Shown here in pieces: positions 54,065 through 62,844 of a stretch of 64,000 bases of DNA. Origin of the DNA: DATCHW01 sp036508135 (GTDB lineage: Bacteria > Bacteroidota > Ignavibacteria > Tepidaquicellales > Tepidaquicellaceae); assembly GCA_036508135.1 (NCBI GenBank), contig DATCHW010000015.1:62001-126000 (forward strand), read 5' to 3'. The number at the start of each line of letters is the position of its first letter. Position 1 is the first letter of the stretch. The notes below the pieces were generated by a model that did not search any database, had not been told where the DNA came from, and saw only the letters and a program-made list of their open reading frames with translations. The position numbers and the translations under genes are program-made.

Positions 54065-54147
54065 TGCGGGAAGAGGGACTTGAACCCTCAAGCCTGTGTG
54101 GCGCCACCCCCTCAAGATGGTGCGTCTACCAATTTCGCCATTCCCGC
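54065..54147 (-). tRNA. tRNA-Leu (anticodon GAG)
   Basis: On the - strand the acceptor GCGGGAA pairs with TTCCCGC and the discriminator is A. The anticodon stem CCATC/GGTGG closes the loop TTGAGGG, giving GAG. A long variable arm follows, as expected for class II leucine tRNA. The T-arm is GAGGG-TTCAAGT-CCCTC. Length 83 nt, no encoded CCA. Confidence 0.95.
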
Positions 54148-54206
54148 AGTAACTAATAAAGTAATAAATAAAATCTTTAAAATAAATTGCTAAAAAGATA
54201 ATCCTA

Positions 54207-55160
54207 TCATTTTCTTCTTAATTTTTGCAATTCAGTAAAAAGTTTTTCTTCTTTTTCCGATATACTTTTTGGAATTATCACTTCTACTTTGAAATATAAA
54301 TCACCAAATTCATTTATCTTCCCATATAAAGGCATTCCCATTCTTCCAAGCCTTAAAATCTTTTCATTTCCGGTACCTTTCGGTATATCAAGTTTAATCA
54401 TTCCTTTTATAGTCTTTACTTCAAGTTTACCACCTAAAATTGCAGTATAAAGATCAACCGGTAAAGCAGCATGAAGATTATCCCCATCCCTTTCAAAGGT
54501 TTTATGTTTAAGTACTTTTATAGTAACTAACAAATCACCTGGTTGACCCCCGTTTATTCCGGGTGAACCTTTACCTGAGATCTTAAGAATATGTCCATCA
54601 GGTATTCCAGGCTTAATATTTAGCCTGATAGATTGATTTGCAACTTTAAATATTTTTGAAACACCTGTATATGCTTCTTCCAGCGTGATTTCAATAACAG
54701 CGGAATAATCATTACCTCTCACTCCTGATCTCCTCGTGGACGTTCTTCTTCCTCTTTGGTCAGAACCAAAACCACCTCCAAATATTTTTTCAAAGAAATC
54801 TGAATAACCTGAGCCACTGAATAAATCCCCAAAATCACCTTCAAAATTAAAATTTGTATTGCCGCTACCTGAAGGCTGACCTCCTCCTGCATAACGGGAC
54901 CAGTCAAATCCGCCATGCTGACCCGACTGCTGATAACTGTTATAGTTTACACCGAGCTCATCATATTTCTTCCTTTTTTCTTTATCACCTAATACTTCAT
55001 AAGCTTCATTAATTTCTTTAAATTTTTCTTCTGAAGCCTTAGCACCCTTATTCTTATCAGGATGGTATTTTATTGCTAATTTTCTGAAAGCTTTTTTTAT
55101 TTCATCCCCAGATGATTTTTTTTCTACGCCTAATATTTTATAATAATCTTTAAATTCCAT
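54207..55160 (-). CDS. DnaJ-family co-chaperone without zinc domain (CbpA-like)
   Basis: The J-domain (residues 1-70) has the DnaK-activating HPD motif in KYHPDKNKGA (33-35). A Gly/Phe/Ser-rich linker covers about 75-150. The C-terminal substrate-binding domain starts near 150 and runs to the end (GVRGNDYSAVIEITLEEAYT, then ISGKGSPGINGGQPGDLLV). The CxxCxGxG zinc repeats of classic DnaJ are absent, so it is type II, like CbpA. The 317 aa length is normal. dnaK is not in the window. Confidence 0.9.
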   Translation of the reverse strand: MEFKDYYKILGVEKKSSGDEIKKAFRKLAIKYHPDKNKGAKASEEKFKEINEAYEVLGDKEKRKKYDELGVNYNSYQQSGQHGGFDWSRYAGGGQPSGSGNTNFNFEGDFGDLFSGSGYSDFFEKIFGGGFGSDQRGRRTSTRRSGVRGNDYSAVIEITLEEAYTGVSKIFKVANQSIRLNIKPGIPDGHILKISGKGSPGINGGQPGDLLVTIKVLKHKTFERDGDNLHAALPVDLYTAILGGKLEVKTIKGMIKLDIPKGTGNEKILRLGRMGMPLYGKINEFGDLYFKVEVIIPKSISEKEEKLFTELQKLRRK

Positions 55161-55229
55161 TTGTTTTCAATGTTTAAACAAAATTAAGAAATTAATCAAT
55201 GAATAGTTATTAAATAGTAAATCATTTTC

Positions 55230-55964
55230 TCAAATAATTCCGTTTTCTTTGAAACTATAATAACCTGTTTGGGTTATTATCAGATGATCAATCACTTCAA
55301 TCCCCATTATTCTTCCTGCATCTACGAGACGTCTCGTGATTTTAATATCATCATCCGATGGCTGTTTATCTCCTGATGGATGATTATGAGCTACAATAAT
55401 CTGAGCTGCTATCCTTTTTATGGCACACCTGAATGTCTCCCTCGGATGAACAAGACTCGAACTAACTGTTCCTTTTGAAGCGTTATCGATTGCAATAATT
55501 TTATTCCTGACATCTATGCTCACTACATAAAAATGTTCTTTAAAAAAATCTGTCATTTCTACTCTTATTTGATTCGCGACATCTTCCGGACTATAAACTG
55601 CTGATGATTTCACTCTTTCTTTTTCTGCATTCACTTTTTCTGCATGCACTCTTCGTGCAATACCCAGAACGGCTGATATTTGTGTCGCTTTTGCAAAACC
55701 TATTCCTTTCATATTTTCAAGTTCCTGTAATGAAGCATCAAGCATATTACCCAATGTGCCGAATTCTTTCAATAATTTATTTGCTATTGTCATAACCGAT
55801 TCACCCTTTACTCCTCTGCCCAGGATTATGGCAATCAGGTCTGAATCAGATAAATTATTAATCCCATAATCCCTTAATCTTTCCCTTGGAAGTGATGATT
55901 TTGGTAAGTCTTTCATAGAAAGATTTATTTCAGATTTTGAATCGATGTAAGTTTCTTTTTTCAT
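55230..55964 (-). CDS. radC: RadC-family JAB-domain protein
   Basis: The N-terminal helix-hairpin-helix (about residues 20-110, SLPRERLRDYGINNLSDSDL) precedes a JAMM/MPN+ metal motif VAHNHPSGDKQPSDDDI in the C-domain. Despite the name, the role in repair is unclear; RadC-like proteins are usually on mobile elements or in the core genome as here. The 244 aa length is normal. It lies near dnaJ, same strand. Confidence 0.92.
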   Translation of the reverse strand: MKKETYIDSKSEINLSMKDLPKSSLPRERLRDYGINNLSDSDLIAIILGRGVKGESVMTIANKLLKEFGTLGNMLDASLQELENMKGIGFAKATQISAVLGIARRVHAEKVNAEKERVKSSAVYSPEDVANQIRVEMTDFFKEHFYVVSIDVRNKIIAIDNASKGTVSSSLVHPRETFRCAIKRIAAQIIVAHNHPSGDKQPSDDDIKITRRLVDAGRIMGIEVIDHLIITQTGYYSFKENGII

Positions 55965-56020
55965 AATAATTTCCAGTTTATTTTTTAAGGTAATGAACCG
56001 AATCAGAAATATACTCTGTT

Positions 56021-58015
56021 TTATTTTCCAGAAAGAGAATCAAGTTTATTTTTAGCATAAGTATTATCGGGAGAATTCTCTATCGCTTTCCTGTAATTGG
56101 ATTTTGCTTTCCTCACATTTCCCATTTTCAAATATAAATCCGCTAAACCTATATATAATGAACTATTTCTCATGTCAGACTTTATCGCATCCGTGAAATA
56201 TTTTTCTGCTTCGGATAAATTATTTACTGCAATATAACATAATGCTATATTGTTAAAATAACCGCTTGTACCATTGGGATTCAGTTTAGTTAATTCCAAT
56301 AAATCTTTAATTGCTAACTCGAATTTACCCTCCTTATAATAAGAATAGGATCTCTTATCTAAAATTGATATTTGATTATCAGGTACAGAAGGATTTTGCT
56401 GAACGTTCGATTCTGTTTCCATTAAATTATCAAGTATCTTTCTTGAGCCTCTGTAATCAGGAAAAATTATCTGAAGTTTTTCTAAGTTTTTTTTTGCTTC
56501 GCTAAAATTGCCCTGACTCTGATAAATATTGGCTAATTGAAAATATCCATCAGGAGCAAGCGAATCAATTGCAATACCTCTTTTTATATAATATTCAGCC
56601 GAATCAGTATTACCTTTAATGAGGAATGTGAGCCCAAGATTATGATTAGCAAGAACAGAATTTTGCCTGATTTCAAGAGCTTTTCTGTATCTCAATGCTG
56701 CTTCATCATAAAGTTTTTTATTAGCATAAAGGTTACCTGTATTCACAAGCAAAACACTACCGTTTATACCCTCACCGGTTGAATACAAAGTATCATTATT
56801 TTTCCAGTCCTGATTTCTTAAAAAAGTCAGAATAGAAAAGGTTACTATAATAACAGAAAAAAATGCAATCAGAGGGTTTTTATATCTTTCAAACTTGACG
56901 ATTACATATGCTATTAAAAGCGCTACGGAAAATGATGTCAGATAAAGAAATCTCTCTGCCATTAGATTCATTGATGGTACAATGTTCATTACCGGCAAAA
57001 ATGAAACTAATATAAAAAGTAAAGCGAAAGAAATTTCGTTATATCGTTTATATAAAATATAAGAAGTAAACAATAATGAAAAAATTAAGAAAAGAGATAA
57101 AATCACATTAATATCTAAAATAGAATTTGCATCTGAAATCACACCGTTATAATGATATATCAAATTAACAGGTAATATCAGGAGTTTCAAGTAAACAGGT
57201 ATCGTCTTCAGCATTGTAGCAAAACCCGTGATGAAATCTTTACCGTAAAAATACATGTAAGTCTCTCTTTCGGGAACATTCCTTAGTATAAGATATCTTA
57301 TAATAAGATATAGAAACGTCAATACTGCAAATAAAAGATAAATATTTATTCTGTTTTTGAAAAGTGTTTTCAGATTCTTTTTCAGAAAAACATAATCATA
57401 TAAAAAAATCAATACCGGTAATGTTATCACCATTTCCTTTGAGAGTAAGCCCAGAGTATAAAATAAAAGTGATAGAATGATAGAATGATTTATTTTATTA
57501 TCATCGTTCTTCTTGATATAATAAAAAAATGATATGAAGAAGAAGAGTGTTGCAATAGAGTCTGTTCTTCCGCTTATCCAGCTTACTGCTTCAGTATGCA
57601 CAGGATGAGATGAAAATATCAGGGTGGCGAGTAATGCTGCAAGATTAGCTGATTTGTAATTCTTAAATAATTTATTAAGCACGGAAAATAAAAAAAGGCA
57701 GGAGATCATGTTTATTATTATATTGGTCAAATGGAAACCAATCGGGTTAAGCCCCCAGAAATAAAAGTCGATTGCATAAGTAGTTGACACCACCGGTCTA
57801 TAATATCTGCCTATTACTTTATGAAAACCTTCTTCGGCGGTAAAATATTTCGGAATGTTAGATAAACTTTGTATCGAAAGATTATTCTGTACTACACTTT
57901 CATCATCAAATACAAAATCATTCTTAAGCGAATTGGCATAAATTGCAAAAGAAAATAAAGCAATAATTACATAATATAATAAATTACCTTTTTTTTCTTT
58001 AATCGTTCTCGCCAA
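56021..58015 (-). CDS. TMTC-like membrane protein with C-terminal TPR repeats
   Basis: The N-terminal half has about 10-12 hydrophobic helices and the layout of PMT/TMTC-type glycosyltransferases (GRYYRPVVSTTYAIDFYFWG, then FSSHPVHTEAVSWISGRTDS). The C-terminal half holds TPRs (about residues 430-660), including EAALRYRKALEIRQNSVLAN and AKSNYRKAIENSPDNTYAKN. Acidic catalytic residues are likely in the first loop but were not assigned. Possible protein O-glycosylation is inference. It lies 6 nt downstream of the lamin-tail gene, so it may modify that protein. Confidence 0.72.
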   Translation of the reverse strand: MARTIKEKKGNLLYYVIIALFSFAIYANSLKNDFVFDDESVVQNNLSIQSLSNIPKYFTAEEGFHKVIGRYYRPVVSTTYAIDFYFWGLNPIGFHLTNIIINMISCLFLFSVLNKLFKNYKSANLAALLATLIFSSHPVHTEAVSWISGRTDSIATLFFFISFFYYIKKNDDNKINHSIILSLLFYTLGLLSKEMVITLPVLIFLYDYVFLKKNLKTLFKNRINIYLLFAVLTFLYLIIRYLILRNVPERETYMYFYGKDFITGFATMLKTIPVYLKLLILPVNLIYHYNGVISDANSILDINVILSLFLIFSLLFTSYILYKRYNEISFALLFILVSFLPVMNIVPSMNLMAERFLYLTSFSVALLIAYVIVKFERYKNPLIAFFSVIIVTFSILTFLRNQDWKNNDTLYSTGEGINGSVLLVNTGNLYANKKLYDEAALRYRKALEIRQNSVLANHNLGLTFLIKGNTDSAEYYIKRGIAIDSLAPDGYFQLANIYQSQGNFSEAKKNLEKLQIIFPDYRGSRKILDNLMETESNVQQNPSVPDNQISILDKRSYSYYKEGKFELAIKDLLELTKLNPNGTSGYFNNIALCYIAVNNLSEAEKYFTDAIKSDMRNSSLYIGLADLYLKMGNVRKAKSNYRKAIENSPDNTYAKNKLDSLSGK

Positions 58016-58021
58016 GTGTCA

Positions 58022-61000
58022 TTAATTTAATTTTGTACTTAATACAACAGTAGTTTTAACATTATCAACCACACCTCCTCTTGCGTCAACTGCTTCAAAA
58101 TAAATTATATAAATTCCGACTCTTAATTTCTGACCATCATCACCATAGCCATTAAAAATAACTGTTCCTTCGCTTCCACTTATCTGGTTACTGACCAGAT
58201 TCCGTATTATCCTGCCTTTCACATCATAGACTTTTATCCTGATTTGTGAAATCGGCTGATTGAGTTTATAATTAATGAATGTTACTTCATCCCTTCCGTC
58301 ACCATCAGGTGAGAACGGATTTGGAGTAATTATAACTTTCGATGTTGAAGAGAGATTATTATTAATATAAATGCTGTTCTGCAATCCCGGTGTTCCACCG
58401 AGAGCATTGGCGCAGGAACTCCAGTTAGCAGGATCGTTTGAATTCAATGTCGGGTTTATTCTTTCAAGCGAATAACCCTTTTCATCGGCAAGATTCGGAT
58501 TGTGCCATTTCGGAGTATAGTGCACTGAGTCAATTATGTTATTCAGAACATCGTAAAGTTTTAGCAATTCGCCATCGTTACTTAAGCTCAAAGAAGAGCG
58601 AAATACAATATGCTGATTTACAGATAGTAATTTCAGATTTGGGAATCTGTTGTAAATTGTAGTGTCAACTGCCATTACAAGAAAATCACCGGGTCTGATT
58701 GTTGCATTGCAGGAATCTGAAAGGTTATGAAAATAAGCGGACTCTGACAGTTTCCATCCGTTTATGTTTAAAATCTTTGACGTGGGATTATAGAATTCTA
58801 CATATTCCGCACTTCCAATTAAAGGATCAAACATAATTTCATTAATAACAAAATCGCCTCGCTGATAAGCAGTTACATTACTGAATGAATTCACCCTTGT
58901 CGGAGTAGAATATTCGCAATCAATTGATGTAACCCAGTTAGAAGAATCATTAGAAGGCTGTGTAGCTGAAAGTCTTTCAAGAGAATTCCTGCTAGCTCCG
59001 CCCCAGTTCGATTTATAAGAAACATAATCAACCTGCACTCCTGCATTATTAAAAATTGCAACAACATCTTTATCATTATTTAAAGTCGGAAGATTGCTCA
59101 GATATATCACTTTTGTCGTATCAATCAATGGGTGTCTGCCGACGATTGCATTACTTTTTGCTATTACGAGATAAGAATTACTTTGAATTAAATAATCATT
59201 TAACGTTATCGTAATGGGACTGCTTAATGAAGAGCTATCCGCAAGTTTCCAGTTCTTTATATTGATGGCACTATTACTGTTGTTGAAAATTTCCACCCAT
59301 TCAGGTTCAGGAGACTGAGGTGCATACATAATCTCGTTTATAAGAAGTCCGGTTGTGACATTTGAACCTCCGACATTGACGCTTTTTACAGACTTATTAT
59401 TTAAAGTATCTTCATCAATTGAATAATCAATAAACCCGATATACTGTTTCAAGCCACTGTCAATATTAGAGATGGAATAAGTGAAAAACAAAGAGTCATT
59501 TGCATTCAATGAGGAATAGATCTGTGAGCTAATTAATTCTCCCGGCTGGGGTATGCTATCGAAATTCATATCTCTGAAAAGTTTTACAGAAAAATTATTA
59601 GCAGAATTTAGACCGATATTTTTTGCCTCAATGCTGAAGTTTAATGTACTTCCTACTGTTGGACTCGCCGGAGTAATTGAAAAAGATTTGAGCGATAAAT
59701 CATTCGGTTTTGGTGTAATGGAATTTTTCCTGCCGGGAGTTGCTTTATTAGGGTCAATACTTGTTCCCCAGTTCGATTGCAGGTTGATTGGTCCTGCTGC
59801 GTCGATTCTTTCAAGTGAATATCCGCCTGTATTTCCGCCCCAGTTATCGTTATACGTCAGTGAATCCTGGGTTTGTAATGAAGAGTTGTACAAAACGACA
59901 TTTTCATTACCTGTATTATTTAATGCACTCCAGCCATTTGATTGCAATACGGAACATGTTACATTAGGAAAAGTCTGTCTGAAATTAGTTGAATCTTCGC
60001 AGATAATAGCATAAGAATTGGGATTCAAAGTAACGCTCTGTGCAGTAATCGTTCTAATGGGATTGGATGTTGCCGCATCACGCCATTTCCAGTTTTGCAA
60101 ATTCACCGCAGATGCTCCGAGATTATAAATTTCAAACCATTCTTTCACAGGTGAAACGGGTGCATACATAACTTCATTGATAACGACGGTAGAAGTATTG
60201 ACGGATGCTCCGACATACACGCTTTTTATGGATTTATTATTCAGTGTATCTTCATCAGAAGGAAAATCTATGTAACCAATAAATTGTTTTAAACCGCTAT
60301 CGGTTGCTGCAACAGCATAAGCGAAAAATAATGAGTCATTTATATTTAATGAGGTATATATTTGTGAGGTCATTAATTCTCCCGGCTGAGGTATACTGTC
60401 GAAATTCACATCTCTGAAAAGTTTTACAGAAAAATTATTAGCCGAGTTAAGTCCGATATTTTTTACTTCAATATTAAAATTCAGGTTATCACCGACGATT
60501 GGATTTGCCGGAGCAATTACAAAAGATTTAAGTATCAAATCATTTTGTTTGGGAGTCAAAGAATTGGACCTGTTTGGAGTAGCTTTATTAGGGTCGATGC
60601 AAGTTCCCCAGTTTGATTGTAGGTTTGTTGCTCCCGCAGGATTTTTTCTTTCAAGTGAAAATCCTCCTGTTCCGCCGCCCCATGAGTTCGTATATGTCAA
60701 TGAATCCTGTGTTACGGATGTTGAATTGTATAAAACAACATTTTCATTTCCCGTATTGTTAAGAGCATTCCACCCGATTGACTGTATAATCTGTCCTGTA
60801 GCAGTCGGAAATGCCTGACGGAAATTTACGGAATCTTCACATATGATTGCATAAGAATTTGCATTCAGATTTATACTTAAAGTTGTGATTGTTCTAATTG
60901 GATTTGACGTAGCCGCATCCCGCCATTTCCAGTTTTGCAAGTTCACAGCTGCCGAACCCAAATTATAAATCTCAAACCACTCTTTAGCAGGAGATGTAGG

Positions 61001-61096
61001 AGCATACATTACTTCGTTAATCACCACTTGTCCGTAACTACTCACGAATAAAAATATAAAAATAAAAAGAAAACCGTATTTTGTTTTCATAAACAA
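58022..61096 (-). CDS. Large secreted lamin-tail-domain protein with exact 280-residue duplication
   Basis: The signal peptide covers about residues 1-22. Four lamin-tail domains (LTD) start at VVINEVMYAP (24), VVINEVMYAP (304), GLLINEIMYAP (583) and FVINEIMFDP (about 754). Between LTD1/2 and LTD2/3 lies a CARDB-like adhesion domain (residues about 182-297 and 462-577). The C-terminus has a FlgD/sorting-type domain (FSPDGDGRDEVTFINY, then IRIKVYDVKGRII). The first two modules repeat with a period of exactly 280 residues. It is probably a surface protein; LTDs can bind DNA or cell-wall material, but no ligand is assigned. Confidence 0.82.
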   Translation of the reverse strand: MFMKTKYGFLFIFIFLFVSSYGQVVINEVMYAPTSPAKEWFEIYNLGSAAVNLQNWKWRDAATSNPIRTITTLSINLNANSYAIICEDSVNFRQAFPTATGQIIQSIGWNALNNTGNENVVLYNSTSVTQDSLTYTNSWGGGTGGFSLERKNPAGATNLQSNWGTCIDPNKATPNRSNSLTPKQNDLILKSFVIAPANPIVGDNLNFNIEVKNIGLNSANNFSVKLFRDVNFDSIPQPGELMTSQIYTSLNINDSLFFAYAVAATDSGLKQFIGYIDFPSDEDTLNNKSIKSVYVGASVNTSTVVINEVMYAPVSPVKEWFEIYNLGASAVNLQNWKWRDAATSNPIRTITAQSVTLNPNSYAIICEDSTNFRQTFPNVTCSVLQSNGWSALNNTGNENVVLYNSSLQTQDSLTYNDNWGGNTGGYSLERIDAAGPINLQSNWGTSIDPNKATPGRKNSITPKPNDLSLKSFSITPASPTVGSTLNFSIEAKNIGLNSANNFSVKLFRDMNFDSIPQPGELISSQIYSSLNANDSLFFTYSISNIDSGLKQYIGFIDYSIDEDTLNNKSVKSVNVGGSNVTTGLLINEIMYAPQSPEPEWVEIFNNSNSAINIKNWKLADSSSLSSPITITLNDYLIQSNSYLVIAKSNAIVGRHPLIDTTKVIYLSNLPTLNNDKDVVAIFNNAGVQVDYVSYKSNWGGASRNSLERLSATQPSNDSSNWVTSIDCEYSTPTRVNSFSNVTAYQRGDFVINEIMFDPLIGSAEYVEFYNPTSKILNINGWKLSESAYFHNLSDSCNATIRPGDFLVMAVDTTIYNRFPNLKLLSVNQHIVFRSSLSLSNDGELLKLYDVLNNIIDSVHYTPKWHNPNLADEKGYSLERINPTLNSNDPANWSSCANALGGTPGLQNSIYINNNLSSTSKVIITPNPFSPDGDGRDEVTFINYKLNQPISQIRIKVYDVKGRIIRNLVSNQISGSEGTVIFNGYGDDGQKLRVGIYIIYFEAVDARGGVVDNVKTTVVLSTKLN

Positions 61097-61166
61097 GTCT
61101 ATTGTTAAAATGTAAATTATTTATCAATTTACTTATATTTGAGAATTTTAACAATTTATTAAATTA

Positions 61167-62030
61167 ATGATGAATAAAAAATATTTTTTTGCTTTTATTC
61201 TGTTTATTTTATTTTCAGTTGCTGCTCAAAGCCAGCAGAACTATGCTGTTTCAATAAATTATACTCCTGTATTGAACACAAATGATTTTGCCTCTGTTTT
61301 TGGAGGTAAAACCGGAAACCGTGTAAAACTCGACGGCAGAGGTTTGATAGGTGAAATTGAATTCGTAGCATTACCAAATACTTCTTTTGAAATTCTCGAA
61401 TCTATTCCTGTTGAAAGTCATTTCATTTACAAAGTAATTACAAATGATTACCCTTATACAAATTCCCCGCTATATATTGACGGTCGTTTTGTAAAGATGT
61501 CAGAAGTAAGACCGGAGATAAGGAAAATAGAAAAATTTTCAAAAGAAAAAATAACCGGCAATCTCAGCTCCCTCGAAAATAATATTTATATGTGGGGTGG
61601 AAATACTCCAAACGGAATTCCCGAACTTTTGGAATTCTATCCTGCCAATGGAAATATATCAGAATCAACAAAAGAGTTGTGGATATTAAAAGGAGTCGAT
61701 TGTTCGGGACTTTTGTATTTTGCCACAGGCGGAGCAACTCCGAGAAACACTTCTTCTTTGATAAACTTTGGTAATGCAGTGGATATAAAAGGAATGAGTA
61801 CAAAACAGATTTCAGATATAGTTCAGCCGCTTGACTTAATTGTATGGAACGGACACGTTGTTATTGTACTCGATAACGAAACAACAATCGAAAGTACTCC
61901 ATCCAAAGGTGTTCATAAAACTGATCTCACTTCAAGGTTGAAAACTATTATGAACGAAAGAAAACCTGTAAACGATTGGCAATCAACCTCAGGAAAAAGA
62001 TTTGTAATAAGAAGATGGATCGAACAATGA
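61167..62030 (+). CDS. Secreted NlpC/P60-family (C40) peptidase
   Basis: The signal peptide covers about residues 1-22. The N-terminal about 110 residues likely form an SH3-like region. The C40 domain follows: YMWGGNTPNG, the catalytic Cys179 in GVDCSGLLYFATGG and His230 in VWNGHVVIVLDN. The third polar residue is not certain. The expected activity is cleavage of peptidoglycan stem peptides. The 287 aa length is in range. It is divergent from the lamin-tail gene. Confidence 0.8.
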   Translation: MMNKKYFFAFILFILFSVAAQSQQNYAVSINYTPVLNTNDFASVFGGKTGNRVKLDGRGLIGEIEFVALPNTSFEILESIPVESHFIYKVITNDYPYTNSPLYIDGRFVKMSEVRPEIRKIEKFSKEKITGNLSSLENNIYMWGGNTPNGIPELLEFYPANGNISESTKELWILKGVDCSGLLYFATGGATPRNTSSLINFGNAVDIKGMSTKQISDIVQPLDLIVWNGHVVIVLDNETTIESTPSKGVHKTDLTSRLKTIMNERKPVNDWQSTSGKRFVIRRWIEQ

Positions 62031-62059
62031 ACAATTTATATGATAATTGTTCATTTTTC
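62027..62059 (+). terminator. Terminator overlapping the NlpC/P60 stop codon
   Basis: ATGAACAATT at 62027-62036 pairs with AATTGTTCAT at 62045-62054, loop 8 nt, followed by TTTTC. The stem contains the stop codon of the peptidase gene. It lies between convergent genes. Confidence 0.65.
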
Positions 62060-62092
62060 ATTTATCATTATTCGTTTATTAAATACTATTTG

Positions 62093-62818
62093 CTATTTCC
62101 TGCTTCCCATTATTCTCAGTAAAAAAAGAAACATATTAATGAAATCAAGATATAGTGTAAGAGCACCAAGTACGGCTGCTTTTTTACCCTGCTCAGAATC
62201 AAAGTTCATTTCCTGACTCATCCTTTTTAATTTCTGAGTATCCCACGCAGTCAATCCGACGAATATAACCACTCCGGCATAAGAAATTATCCAGTACAAC
62301 ATAGAACTTTTGAGAAAGATATTTACCACGGATGCAATTATAATTCCTATCAATCCCATAAACATAAATGTTCCGAATCTGGATAAATCCATTTTTGTTA
62401 TGTATCCGAAGACACTAACTGAGCCAAACATCAGAGAACAAATTAAAAAAGTTGAAGCAATGGATGATCTGGTGTATAATACAAAGATCGATGACAGTGT
62501 CAGCCCGGTAAGAGCCGCATATAAAAAGAAAGCACCAATAGCGAGTAAGACTGGCATTTTATTTATGGCAGCACTCAGAGCAATCACGACCCCAAACTGC
62601 AAAATAATAATTCCCCAAAAAAGAATCCTGTTTGAGAATATTACCCCTAATAATGTTTCGGATGTTGATATACCATATGCAATGATAGCAGTTAAAGCAA
62701 GACCCATTGCCATCCAGTTATAAACATTGAGCAGAAATTTCCTCGCTTCTGTCGAAACTACGGAACTATCTTTTCTAACGATACTTAAATCTTTAAATTG
62801 ATTTTGATATTCGTTCAT
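62093..62818 (-). CDS. Bax inhibitor-1 / YccA family membrane protein
   Basis: A 241 aa protein with seven hydrophobic helices after a 30-residue cytosolic N-terminus. The family motifs are NVYNWMAMGLALTAIIAYG near the start, then GLTLSSIFVLYT and the C-terminal VGLTAWDTQKLKRM and LYLDFINMFLFLLRIMGSRK. Known members are pH-sensitive calcium-leak channels or protease-associated proteins. It lies 26 nt downstream of guaB. Confidence 0.92.
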   Translation of the reverse strand: MNEYQNQFKDLSIVRKDSSVVSTEARKFLLNVYNWMAMGLALTAIIAYGISTSETLLGVIFSNRILFWGIIILQFGVVIALSAAINKMPVLLAIGAFFLYAALTGLTLSSIFVLYTRSSIASTFLICSLMFGSVSVFGYITKMDLSRFGTFMFMGLIGIIIASVVNIFLKSSMLYWIISYAGVVIFVGLTAWDTQKLKRMSQEMNFDSEQGKKAAVLGALTLYLDFINMFLFLLRIMGSRK

Positions 62819-62844
62819 TTCTTTCGATTTTTCACTGTTAATTT

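Noticed and set aside
61564..61803. 79-codon - strand frame inside the NlpC/P60 gene
   Set aside because: Lies within a conserved catalytic region on the + strand; no features of its own.
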